DNA of 64,000 bases from an alpha proteobacterium U9-1i (GTDB lineage: Bacteria > Pseudomonadota > Alphaproteobacteria > Caulobacterales > Aquidulcibacteraceae), in contig BBSY01000002.1 in NCBI GenBank assembly GCA_000974665.1, positions 620,001 through 684,000 on the forward strand, written 5' to 3'. Each line of letters opens with the position of its first letter. The first letter of the stretch is position 1. The notes beneath the pieces were generated by a model. The model made no database searches and was not told the origin of the DNA. It saw nothing but the letters and a program-made list of their open reading frames with translations. Positions 24,814-32,152 of the stretch are shown in pieces. The position numbers and the translations under genes are program-made.

Positions 24814-25179
24814 ATGAGGGATTTGGTGCCTCAGAAGCGCATTGCCTCTGAACTTGGCGTCAGCCGTTCAAGTCTATGGCGCGCAAGCCGTAGCGCCATT
24901 CCAGGATTTCCTTCGCCGGTCGTGCTTCGCGCTCGCGTTTATTGGCTTCGCAGCGACCTGCCGGCGCTGAGGGCCGCCATGGATCGTTTTCAGGGGCGAA
25001 GTGCGTTCGAAGCAGAGCGGCGCCATGCAAGGGCGCGCACTGCGCTCGCTGAAGCGACCGGCCTCAAGCCTAAGCGCCGAAAACAAGCGAGCGCGATTCC
25101 ACAGCCTGACTTGTTCGACGCTGACGGCGCCGCCGATCTCGGCGGCGCAGAACGCGCTAGCCGCGCCCGCCGATACTGA
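24814..25179 (+). CDS. Putative HTH protein next to the relaxase
   Basis: A 121-aa protein with the start chosen at ATG 24814; the open frame extends to 24601, but that extension is not protein-like. The N-terminal 60 residues (QKRIASELGVSRSSLWRA, then PSPVVLRARVYWLRSDLPAL) look like an AlpA-type HTH with a wing. The C-terminal part is charged and helical, ending in a short Ala/Arg tail that overlaps the 3' end of the convergent relaxase gene by 23 bp. Roles in controlling the relaxase or excision are possible but unproven. Confidence 0.5.
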   Translation: MRDLVPQKRIASELGVSRSSLWRASRSAIPGFPSPVVLRARVYWLRSDLPALRAAMDRFQGRSAFEAERRHARARTALAEATGLKPKRRKQASAIPQPDLFDADGAADLGGAERASRARRY

Positions 25180-27151
25180 GCGCCTTGGCGATCTCCTTCT
25201 CGACGCCTTTGCCATACTTGAAGTCGAAGTCGCGTCCATTGACGCGGCCTGAGACGAATTGATTGAGCGCGCGGTCCATTTCAGGCCGCCACGGCACAAG
25301 TGTTGACGAGAAGCGATGATCGACGCGCTCGATGAGCGCGAAGCTCTGTTCCGCCATGTGTATGCGGCTCGTATAAAGCCCCTGAACCTGATCGCCATCG
25401 CGGGCGAAGTGGGGCGCGCGGCCAGTGTCGCGCTCGATGCGTTCGCGCGCCGCTTTCTCTTCCATCGTCGATAGGACGCCGCGCCAGTCTTGCGCCGGAT
25501 GGAAGCCGTCGGCGCGGTTTTCGCCAAGGCCAAGCTTCTCCAACGTCGTTTCCCGTCGTTTCCAGGCCTGGCTCACTTCCTTTCCAAAGCCTTCCTGGCG
25601 GAATTGGCTTCGGTCTTCGATGCCGTCAGCCATCCGGTCGAGCCATGTGGGTCCGCGATAGTCTGCTTGCCGCTCAAGCGAGTGTGGGTCGAGTAGGGTG
25701 ACGCGTGCGCTTTCGCGCCCGCCCAAGCCTTCGCGCGCCGCCACGCGGGATTGATAATCGTTGGGGAGATGAAACGCCCCACCGGAGTCGCGGGTGACGA
25801 TGCCGTCGCGCCGGAGCGCCTCCAATCGACGCTCATGCATGGTGATGTAGTTGTCGCGATCCCCTGGACGCATGCCGCGATGCAGGTCAGCCGAGTAGGT
25901 GAGGCCATTCTTCTCGGCGATCTCCCAGATCGCGCGATCCGAAGTGCGCATTTCCGGGGTGGCTCGATCGAGCTGGACAATCGCTCCGCGTTCGACCCCG
26001 GCCAGACCACGGAGATCTTCGAGACGCCCAACGCGAGCCGTCCAGAACTTGCCATCGATGCCTTCGACGCCAAGGAGGTGAGGGCCGCGAGCGTCGTCAC
26101 CAAGCTGCTCCAATCCAATCAGGCGACCGGTCACGCGCTGGCTTGAGTGCGCGGCTTCCAGTTCTCGTGTTCGATCGGGCTGAACACCGCGATCCTCGTG
26201 CGCCAACAGGCGTGCCGTCGCGCGTTCGCGTTCGCGCCGATCTGCGAGGCGCATGAGCTGGTCTTCCAGATCGCCCTGCAGCCGCCAGGCGCCGGGTCGC
26301 GGCTGCTCGGCCAGGCCCAGCTCTTCTAGGCGATTGAGGCGCTGAACCAGTCTGCTGGCGCGTTTGCCTTCGTCGGGCAAATTGGCGAGCGCGATTTCAC
26401 CGCCACGCGCGTGACTCAAGAGATCACGGTCAAGTTCGGTGAAGCGTTCGAGCTTCACCGCGCGATCAAGCCGATCCGGCTCAAGGCGTGGACCAAGTAG
26501 CTCGGTTGCCAGTCCCTCCGCCCGCTCCCGGAAACCACGGGAAACGTAGGAGCGCGGGATCACCAAGTCGCGCCCATCGTCGCGGCGACCGCGCATCAGC
26601 AAATGGACATGGGGCCGGCCCGTGTCGTGGTGCTCGGCGGCGATCCAGTCGATGCGCGTGCCGAGATCGAGTTCGACCCGTCGTACGAGGTCGCGGGTGT
26701 AGCCTTTGAGGTCGTCGATTTGGCCGCCGTGCTCGGGCGAGATAATGACCCGGAAATGGTGGCGGTCGTTCTCGCAGCGCTCGACGAAGGCGGCGCCGTC
26801 GGCCCTGTCTAGCTCACGATCAAACACCTGAACGGGATCGCCCTCGCGTCCGGCGCCGTCGCGCTCGACATAGAGGGCATGACGCATGAGCGCGCCGCCG
26901 CCGCCGGCGGCGTGGGCGACGGGCTTGAGCTTGATGATCACCCGCTGTTGGCCGGCTGGGCGCTCGTGAGCCAGCTTTACGTTCGGCGCACCGCGCGCGC
27001 GGTTGTACCAGGCGGCGCGCTGACGTTTGGCGACACGCTTCGAGCTGACCGCTGAAGGGGGGCGAAAGAGGGAAGCGCTATCCTGTGATGAGCGTGGACG
27101 ACGTCTCCCGACATCGCCTTCGAACAGGTCCTCGTTGTCCTTCGACGTCAT
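25157..27151 (-). CDS. Relaxase/mobilisation nuclease of element 2, DUF3363 type
   Basis: A 664-aa protein. The metal-binding motif is in EHHDTGRPHVHLLMRG, preceded by HHFRVIISPEHGG and DLKGYTRDLVRRVELDLG, the same order as in the element 1 relaxase. The N-terminal region (ALMRHALYVERDG) probably carries the nicking Tyr. The C-terminal half is DUF3363-like, with a longer linker than the first relaxase. It should nick oriT of this element; a candidate site is 60-80 bp upstream of its start. It has no S26 peptidase partner, unlike the element 1 copy. Confidence 0.92.
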   Translation of the reverse strand: MTSKDNEDLFEGDVGRRRPRSSQDSASLFRPPSAVSSKRVAKRQRAAWYNRARGAPNVKLAHERPAGQQRVIIKLKPVAHAAGGGGALMRHALYVERDGAGREGDPVQVFDRELDRADGAAFVERCENDRHHFRVIISPEHGGQIDDLKGYTRDLVRRVELDLGTRIDWIAAEHHDTGRPHVHLLMRGRRDDGRDLVIPRSYVSRGFRERAEGLATELLGPRLEPDRLDRAVKLERFTELDRDLLSHARGGEIALANLPDEGKRASRLVQRLNRLEELGLAEQPRPGAWRLQGDLEDQLMRLADRRERERATARLLAHEDRGVQPDRTRELEAAHSSQRVTGRLIGLEQLGDDARGPHLLGVEGIDGKFWTARVGRLEDLRGLAGVERGAIVQLDRATPEMRTSDRAIWEIAEKNGLTYSADLHRGMRPGDRDNYITMHERRLEALRRDGIVTRDSGGAFHLPNDYQSRVAAREGLGGRESARVTLLDPHSLERQADYRGPTWLDRMADGIEDRSQFRQEGFGKEVSQAWKRRETTLEKLGLGENRADGFHPAQDWRGVLSTMEEKAARERIERDTGRAPHFARDGDQVQGLYTSRIHMAEQSFALIERVDHRFSSTLVPWRPEMDRALNQFVSGRVNGRDFDFKYGKGVEKEIAKALSIGGRG

Positions 27152-27194
27152 TGCGGGCGCTCCAATCTGAGCGCATCAGCGGCTTATGTCAGCG

Positions 27195-27234
27195 CAGGCC
27201 GCGACGGCCTGTGGTTTGCCGCAACTTGCCGCAC
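27195..27234. repeat. Candidate oriT-type region upstream of relaxase 2
   Basis: CAGGCC (27195-27200) and GGCCTG (27206-27211) form a small hairpin, followed at 27215-27234 by the perfect reverse complement of the 20-bp sequence found at 11177-11196 in element 1. The site lies 64 bp upstream of the relaxase ATG. A hairpin next to a conserved site is typical of transfer origins, but the nic site is unknown. Confidence 0.45.
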
Positions 27235-27401
27235 AGCAGGTCGCGACGAGGTGGAAAAAGAGATGTGCAGACAAGCCGCTGTGCGTTTCAACACTGCGGC
27301 GCATTCTATCTTGCCATCAATTCCTTCTCTTCTTCCGCGATGATTCTGCCCATTCCGCATTGTTCGCAGCGAGGTTGCTGCCGGCATCCGCGCCGCGTTG
27401 C

Positions 27402-27782
27402 CTAGTTCGCGCTGCTTGTCGCTCTATTGTCGATGCAGCGCAGTAAGCTGCCGTCGAGGTCGATCAAGTGGAACATGCGCAAGCCGAAAGGCATGACCTC
27501 CGGCTTGTCCATGCGCGGGACAGACCAACAGTCGTTCGGCAAGTTGCTCTTGCTGAAATCCGCGTAGAGCGCATCGAGATCGTCCACACGCAAGCAGGCG
27601 GAGAAGCAGCTCGTCCGCGGGTCAAGCTCGGCGTGCGGAAAGAACTCCAGCTGCAGGTTGCCGCGCGAAAGGATCATCCAACCGTCGTCTTTGAACCCGA
27701 CCTCGAAGCCTAGCGCCACATAGAACGCCGCCGTCTTGTCCAGGTCGCGGCTCGGAAGATTGGCGGTCGCGTGGTCCGTCAT
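27402..27782 (-). CDS. Bleomycin-resistance-type VOC protein
   Basis: A 126-aa protein of the glyoxalase/bleomycin-resistance fold. The N-terminus (ATANLPSRDLDKTAAFYVAL), GWMILSRGNLQLEFFPHAE and FSACLRVDDLDALYADF match Ble-type drug-sequestering proteins, which bind bleomycin as dimers without modifying it. The C-terminal segment (MFHLIDLDGSLLRCI) completes the second module. It is the last gene of the mer-like operon, 14 bp after the membrane protein, so it may be expressed from the MerR-type promoter. Confidence 0.85.
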   Translation of the reverse strand: MTDHATANLPSRDLDKTAAFYVALGFEVGFKDDGWMILSRGNLQLEFFPHAELDPRTSCFSACLRVDDLDALYADFSKSNLPNDCWSVPRMDKPEVMPFGLRMFHLIDLDGSLLRCIDNRATSSAN

Positions 27783-27796
27783 TGGGCTCGTCCTGC

Positions 27797-28174
27797 TTAG
27801 CGTCGGTATCTATCCCAGGCGCGTTCTAAGCCATAGGTCAGGCTCGCCAACGCCAGCGTCACTGCGACGATGAGAATGAGACCGTGGGAGCCGAAGTCGA
27901 CGACGCCGGCCGCGAGCGCAGCGAGGGCGCCGACGAGTAGGATAGGGCCCGAGAAATAGCAATGAAGGCGTCCGCAGCGGCGCGCGTTGAGGAGGCATGC
28001 GCCGCCCATCCATGAGAATGCGGCCGTCCAAGCTATCGGGGCTGCCCACGGCGGCTCTGGCGCGAACACTGTCACGAGGCCCGCGCACACGATCGGCGCA
28101 ATCCAGATGCCGAGAAAGCTCCCTGCGCGCGCGGATAGATCGCGCGCGGCCCGTTCGTCAGCCCGCTGCGTCAT
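27797..28174 (-). CDS. Four-segment membrane protein of the mer-like operon
   Basis: A 125-aa protein with about four hydrophobic segments (SFLGIWIAPIVCAGLVTVF, then around PIAWTAAFSWMGGACLL, PILLVGALAALAAG and LILIVAVTLALASL). Short loops carry Cys residues (ACLLNARRCGRLHCY) that could handle soft metals. It overlaps the GDCCVxC gene by 17 bp. Similar small membrane proteins accompany GDCCVxC genes; the function is not known to me. Confidence 0.65.
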   Translation of the reverse strand: MTQRADERAARDLSARAGSFLGIWIAPIVCAGLVTVFAPEPPWAAPIAWTAAFSWMGGACLLNARRCGRLHCYFSGPILLVGALAALAAGVVDFGSHGLILIVAVTLALASLTYGLERAWDRYRR

Positions 28175-28409
28175 GGTTTCGAAAGCAGCAATCGTCGGTC
28201 TGCATCGGGGGACACTGAACGTCCGCGTAAGAGCAGAAGACGCAGCAATCCCTGGCTTTGGGTCTCAGCACGACGCGGCATCCTTTGCAGTCATAAAAGT
28301 ATTGGCAGGCGTTGGTTGGCATGAGTTCGGTTTCGACGTGCCCGCAGTGCGGACAAGTTATTGTCGCACGAAGCTTGAGCGGCGCAGCGCCGTCGGCAGA
28401 GGCGGTCAA
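28158..28409 (-). CDS. GDCCVxC-domain protein
   Basis: An 83-aa protein. The sequence TCPHCGHVETELMPTNACQ, then FYDCKGCRVVLRP, then RDCCVFCSYADVQCPP matches the GDCCVxC family; the usual GDCCVxC is ARDCCVFC here, so the Gly is replaced by Arg. Ten or more cysteines suggest metal or redox chemistry. The start is TTG 28409, overlapping the upstream TGA, which indicates coupling. The family is found near mercury and other metal-resistance genes. Confidence 0.85.
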   Translation of the reverse strand: MTASADGAAPLKLRATITCPHCGHVETELMPTNACQYFYDCKGCRVVLRPKARDCCVFCSYADVQCPPMQTDDCCFRNHDAAG

Positions 28410-28999
28410 GCGACTTGCTCCACGCGCGCACGAACATCAGCGGCGAAGGCTTCAGGATTGAGGCGATTCTCGGGTGATAGGCGCCCGAGTTGATGGCTCC
28501 AAGCAGCAGGCGCCGGGGGCGCCGTGTCAGTCCACGTTGGCCCCGGTGGATAGGTGAGCCAAACGTCCCAAGCATACTCTGGAATGCCCAGCGACTGCTG
28601 CACTGCGTCTCCGGTCGCGCCTCTTGGATCCCAATAATGTTGCACGCTTGAGCCATGGAGCAGGTTTGCCGCGCGACGCGCATGATGTTCCTGGGCGCCG
28701 AGCGTGGGGACATGCACGATCAAGACGTCGAGGTGGTCGCTAGCTCGGAGGCCCGACCCAAGCGCCTCGCTCATCTCTATGAGCCCGCGCAGGCAGGGCC
28801 CACAGCTCGGTCCGATCACAAACAGCAGTCGGACCTTTTCGGGAAATGCGTTGAAAGCGGTCTTCAGAGCGGTGAGATTCTCGTCGAGTACCGCGACATC
28901 GACTTGCGCTCCGTCATCAAGCGCAACCTGATCGATCGCCTCGCCGCACGCTGTGAGTCCTATTGATCCCGCCGCTATGAGAAGCGTTCGTCGGTGCAT
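28406..28999 (-). CDS. Exported thioredoxin-like protein
   Basis: About 197 aa from ATG 28999, with GGGAG 6 bp upstream; an upstream start at 29029 would overlap merT. The signal region (HRRTLLIAAGSIGLTACGEA) has a lipobox-like LTAC, so a lipoprotein is likely. The active-site motif is FVIGPSCGPCLRGL (CxxC). The C-terminal half (YWDPRGATGDAVQQSLGI) follows the family seen next to MerT-like genes. A role in thiol or metal redox at the membrane is inferred. Confidence 0.75.
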   Translation of the reverse strand: MHRRTLLIAAGSIGLTACGEAIDQVALDDGAQVDVAVLDENLTALKTAFNAFPEKVRLLFVIGPSCGPCLRGLIEMSEALGSGLRASDHLDVLIVHVPTLGAQEHHARRAANLLHGSSVQHYWDPRGATGDAVQQSLGIPEYAWDVWLTYPPGPTWTDTAPPAPAAWSHQLGRLSPENRLNPEAFAADVRARVEQVA

Positions 29000-29000
29000 G

Positions 29001-29351
29001 TCATGCTCCCGTTGGGTCAAGACGAACAAGAAGCGTCGCGAGCTCGGGAAGAAACAATGACGCGAGCAAGAGAATGAGCGAAACCCAAAGCACGATCTGA
29101 ATACCGATGCCGCGCACGGGCGAGCGGTAGACCCGCCAGAAGGACCAGGCGAGCAGGGCGCCCGCGGCGATCAGCACGAACGGCCGATAGGGCTCGAAGC
29201 GTGAAAACCATGCGGCGCCAGTGACGCCGACGAGCGTCACTGCCAGTGGCCCGTAACAACAAAAGCCCATGGCGGCGGCAAGGCCGGATAGGCCGACGGA
29301 GCCGCATGCCGCGCCCGCGGCTCCGAGGTTTGACTTGGCTTGGTCGCTCAT
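29001..29351 (-). CDS. merT: MerT-like mercuric transport protein
   Basis: A 116-aa protein, the usual MerT length, with three hydrophobic segments. The first carries the vicinal Cys pair in AAMGFCCYGPLAVTLVGVTG, as in MerT where it takes up Hg(II). FEPYRPFVLIAAGALLAW is the second MerT signature. The cytoplasmic Cys pair found in classical MerT between segments 2 and 3 is absent (YRSPVRGIG). Its promoter overlaps a MerR-type dyad. No merP or merA gene is seen, so the exported end product of this operon is unclear. Confidence 0.8.
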   Translation of the reverse strand: MSDQAKSNLGAAGAACGSVGLSGLAAAMGFCCYGPLAVTLVGVTGAAWFSRFEPYRPFVLIAAGALLAWSFWRVYRSPVRGIGIQIVLWVSLILLLASLFLPELATLLVRLDPTGA

Positions 29352-29357
29352 GGGAAG

Positions 29358-29388
29358 ACCCTGCTTCCTGTAGCGGCTACAGGAGCAA
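29358..29388 (-). promoter_or_regulatory. MerR-type promoter of the mer-like operon
   Basis: On the minus strand TTGCTC (29388-29383) and CAGGGT (29363-29358) are separated by 19 bp, the long spacer of MerR-controlled promoters. A perfect dyad, CCTGTAG-N3-CTACAGG at 29367-29383, fills the spacer. The -10 box is weak. The divergent merR gene starts 10 bp to the right. Confidence 0.65.
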
Positions 29389-29392
29389 GGCC

Positions 29393-29806
29393 TTGGACGC
29401 GTCAGACTTCACGATCGGATGGTTGAGCCAGCAAACCGGCGTCAACATAGAAACCGTGCGGTATTACGAGCGGATCGGGCTCCTGCCCAAGCCGCCGCGT
29501 TCGGATGGCGGCCGCCGCCTCTACGACCCTGCCGCCGCGCGCCGGCTCAATTTCATTCGGCGATCCCGGGAACTCGGGTTTTCGATCGACGAGATTCGCG
29601 CCCTGTTGGTCTTGTCCGGCGGCAACGGTCGCTGTGCCGATGTGCACGCGCTGACAGTCCGGCATCTTGACGAGGTGCGCGCTAAGATCGCTGACCTACG
29701 AAAACTCGAGCGCACGCTGGCGCGAACGGCTGAGCGTTGCGCGCGCGATGCCTCGCCCGAGTGCCCGATCATTGAGGCGCTCTCCGCGCCAGACGCGCGT
29801 CGATGA
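29393..29806 (+). CDS. merR: MerR-family mercury-responsive regulator
   Basis: A 137-aa protein starting at TTG 29393, with AGGAG 7 bp upstream; the frame is open to 29246, but that would cross the promoter dyad. The HTH is FTIGWLSQQTGVNIETVRYY, then RLYDPAAARRLNFI. Three cysteines at the classical MerR positions (GRCADVHAL, ERCARD, ECPIIEAL) suggest Hg(II) binding. It should repress and activate the divergent merT operon. Its stop overlaps the start of the GNAT gene. Confidence 0.9.
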   Translation: MDASDFTIGWLSQQTGVNIETVRYYERIGLLPKPPRSDGGRRLYDPAAARRLNFIRRSRELGFSIDEIRALLVLSGGNGRCADVHALTVRHLDEVRAKIADLRKLERTLARTAERCARDASPECPIIEALSAPDARR

Positions 29807-30312
29807 AGGTCGAGATTGTGCAGGCAAGCGAGGCGGACATCGCCCGTATCGCCGCCGTGCGGAACGCCGCCGGTGAAGACCTCGCACGCCGCTTTGGCGC
29901 GCGCGTGCCTTGCGTCAACGAGGCCGCGGTCAAGCGCGGGCTTTCCGCCGCACGCGTCTTAGTCGTTCGTTCAGGGAATGCGATCGTCGCCACGCTGCGC
30001 TTGGCGACGAAAAAACCCTGGGCGATCGACGTGAGCTACTTCACCGCCGTCGAGCGGGCCATCTATCTTCATGACATGGCGGTCGACCCAGCCTGCCAGC
30101 GCCAGGGCATCGGGCGAGCACTGGTTGAAGAGGCAAAGACGATTGCGCGTTCTTGGCCTGCTGAGGCCATTCGCCTCGACGCTTATGACGCTCCCCACGG
30201 CGCTGGTGAGTTCTATGCGCGCTGTGGGTTTCGAGAGGTTGGGCGTGTCGCCTATCGGAAGACGCCGCTAGTTTATTTCGAATCGCTGCTCCCCACACGA
30301 CGCCAGCCCTAG
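29803..30312 (+). CDS. GNAT-family acetyltransferase
   Basis: A 169-aa protein. The acetyl-CoA loop is in HDMAVDPACQRQGIGRALVE (motif A, Q/R-x-x-G-x-G/A), followed by LDAYDAPHGAGEFYARCGF. GNAT enzymes acetylate small molecules or protein N-termini. The ATG overlaps the merR stop as ATGA, so it is co-translated with merR. The substrate is unknown; it may be a passenger gene. Confidence 0.85.
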   Translation: MKVEIVQASEADIARIAAVRNAAGEDLARRFGARVPCVNEAAVKRGLSAARVLVVRSGNAIVATLRLATKKPWAIDVSYFTAVERAIYLHDMAVDPACQRQGIGRALVEEAKTIARSWPAEAIRLDAYDAPHGAGEFYARCGFREVGRVAYRKTPLVYFESLLPTRRQP

Positions 30313-30494
30313 CGCGTCCGCGCTGCGCACGCGCAAGACCGACCGCACATGATTCACTTCGGCCGAGCGAGCGGAATGGGAGCCCGGGCATCGGCCGTTC
30401 GCGGGGAGTTCGCGCGTAAACGAGGTTAATTTCGGCGGAATGCTGGTGCGCCGCGTTGACGAATTCGGCACCCATAACCACTATCCTGGTCCTC

Positions 30495-30845
30495 ATGCGC
30501 CGTTTCTGGCTCACTCTTCTGACGGCTTTCGCCCTCGCGGCGGGCGGCATTTCAACGGCCATGGCCGCTGAAGCCTGTCCGATGCTTGAGGCTGCCGCCG
30601 TCCAGACGCAGCATGATTGCTGCCCCGACGAGGGCGGCGCCGATAAGAACCAGCCCACACAGCAGCACGACATGGACGGCTGCATGATGGGGATGGCCTG
30701 CCGCACAGCGCCCGCCGTCGCGCCGAGTGTTGCGCCGATCTCGCTTCCGAATGCGACCATCCTCACGTCGGCGCCGGTCGCTCATGAACCCGCCAATTTG
30801 AGCGGGCCGCTCCAGCAACTCTTCCGACCGCCACGAAGCATCTGA
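30495..30845 (+). CDS. Small exported His/Cys/Met-containing protein ahead of the RND pump
   Basis: About 116 aa from ATG 30495. A signal peptide (WLTLLTAFALAAGGISTAMA) precedes a short mature region with QHDCCPDEGG and QQHDMDGCMMGMACR, a Cys/His/Met-rich cluster suited to copper or other soft-metal binding. The C-terminal half is low-complexity. It is followed 74 bp later by the TolC-family gene. No named family is recognised. Confidence 0.65.
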   Translation: MRRFWLTLLTAFALAAGGISTAMAAEACPMLEAAAVQTQHDCCPDEGGADKNQPTQQHDMDGCMMGMACRTAPAVAPSVAPISLPNATILTSAPVAHEPANLSGPLQQLFRPPRSI

Positions 30846-30919
30846 CACCGGAATAGAGCGCTCGCGCGCGCATTGCGCACGCATGCGTTCGGGCTTGTCC
30901 CTTTTCTCTGGAGTCAGAC

Positions 30920-32152
30920 ATGCGTCACGCATGGGCATTGGCCTGCGCCGTCACCTTGGCGCCGGCCGCATACGCACAAGATTTGAGTTTCACCGACGCG
31001 CTGGAGCGCGCGGCGAGCGAGGGGCCGACCATCGTCGCCCGGCGCGCGGCGCTTGATGCGGCGACGCGCGGCATCGGTCCCGCCGGCGCGCTGCCCGATC
31101 CCGAACTGGTGCTGGCGATCGAGAACGTCCCAGCGACGGGACCGGATCGCTATCGCCTCGACCGCGACGAGATGACGATGCAGCGCGTCGGCGTCATGCA
31201 GGAGATGCCGAGCTTCGCCGAGCTGGGCGCGCGGCGCGCCATGGCGCGCGCGGAAGCGGAACGCGCCGGCGCGGGTTTGGAGTTGGGGCGCCTCGAAGCG
31301 CGCCTCGGCGCAGCGCAAGCCTGGATCGGACTCTATTATGCCGAGCGCCGCGTGGCGCTCTTGGAAAGACTTTCGCGGGAGGCGCGCGCATCGGCCGAAG
31401 CGGCGCGCGCGCGGCTCGGGGCCGGTGCAGGCAGCGTCGATGAAGCCATCGCCGCCGAAGTGGAAGCGGCGCGCTTTGAAGATCGCGGCGCGGAGGCGTC
31501 CGCTTCCGTCATCGCCATGCGCGCTGAATTGCGCCGCTGGATTGGCGAGGCGGCCGACGAGCCGCTGGCTGATGCTGCGCCCGCCTTTGTCATCGACGCC
31601 GAAATGCTGCGCCAGCATCTGCGGCGCCATCCGGCGCTTGCAGCCTACGACGCCGAGAGCGATGTGGCGCAAGCGGGCCTTCGCATGGCGCGCGCCGAAC
31701 GCTGGCCCGATTGGTCTTGGGAGCTGTCCTACGGACGGCGCGATCCGGCGCTTGAAGACATGGCTTCCGTTGAAGTGCGCGTTGGGCTGCCGCTCTTTCA
31801 AGCCTGGCGGCAGGGGCCGCTGATCGACGCGCGGCGCTCCGATGTCGTGCGCGTTGGCGCCGAGCGTGAAGCAACGCTCCGCGAGCACGAAGCGATGCTT
31901 GAGGCGGGACTTGCGCAACACGCGGCACTCTCGGCAAGCGTGGCGCGGGCGCGCGATGTGAGGTTGCCGCTGGCGCGCCAGCGCGCCGAAGCCTCGGCCG
32001 GCGCCTTTGCCGCCGGCAATGCGAGCGCCGGTGCGCTCATCGCCGCGCGGCGCGATGCGCGCGAAGCGGAATTGGATCTGATCACGCTTGAAGAGCGCCT
32101 CGCGCTCACGGGTGCGGCGCTCACGTTGCAATATGCGGAGATGACCCCATGA
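30920..32152 (+). CDS. TolC-family outer-membrane efflux protein (CusC-like)
   Basis: A 410-aa protein with signal peptide AWALACAVTLAPAAYA. The outer-membrane efflux repeats start with LSFTDALERAASEGPTIVAR and PDPELVLAIENVP, and long helices (ARAEAERAGAGLELGRLEAR) form the periplasmic tunnel. It is the outer-membrane channel of a tripartite RND pump. GGAG lies 10 bp upstream of the ATG. The stop overlaps the next start by 4 bp (ATGA), so the pump genes are coupled. Confidence 0.88.
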   Translation: MRHAWALACAVTLAPAAYAQDLSFTDALERAASEGPTIVARRAALDAATRGIGPAGALPDPELVLAIENVPATGPDRYRLDRDEMTMQRVGVMQEMPSFAELGARRAMARAEAERAGAGLELGRLEARLGAAQAWIGLYYAERRVALLERLSREARASAEAARARLGAGAGSVDEAIAAEVEAARFEDRGAEASASVIAMRAELRRWIGEAADEPLADAAPAFVIDAEMLRQHLRRHPALAAYDAESDVAQAGLRMARAERWPDWSWELSYGRRDPALEDMASVEVRVGLPLFQAWRQGPLIDARRSDVVRVGAEREATLREHEAMLEAGLAQHAALSASVARARDVRLPLARQRAEASAGAFAAGNASAGALIAARRDAREAELDLITLEERLALTGAALTLQYAEMTP

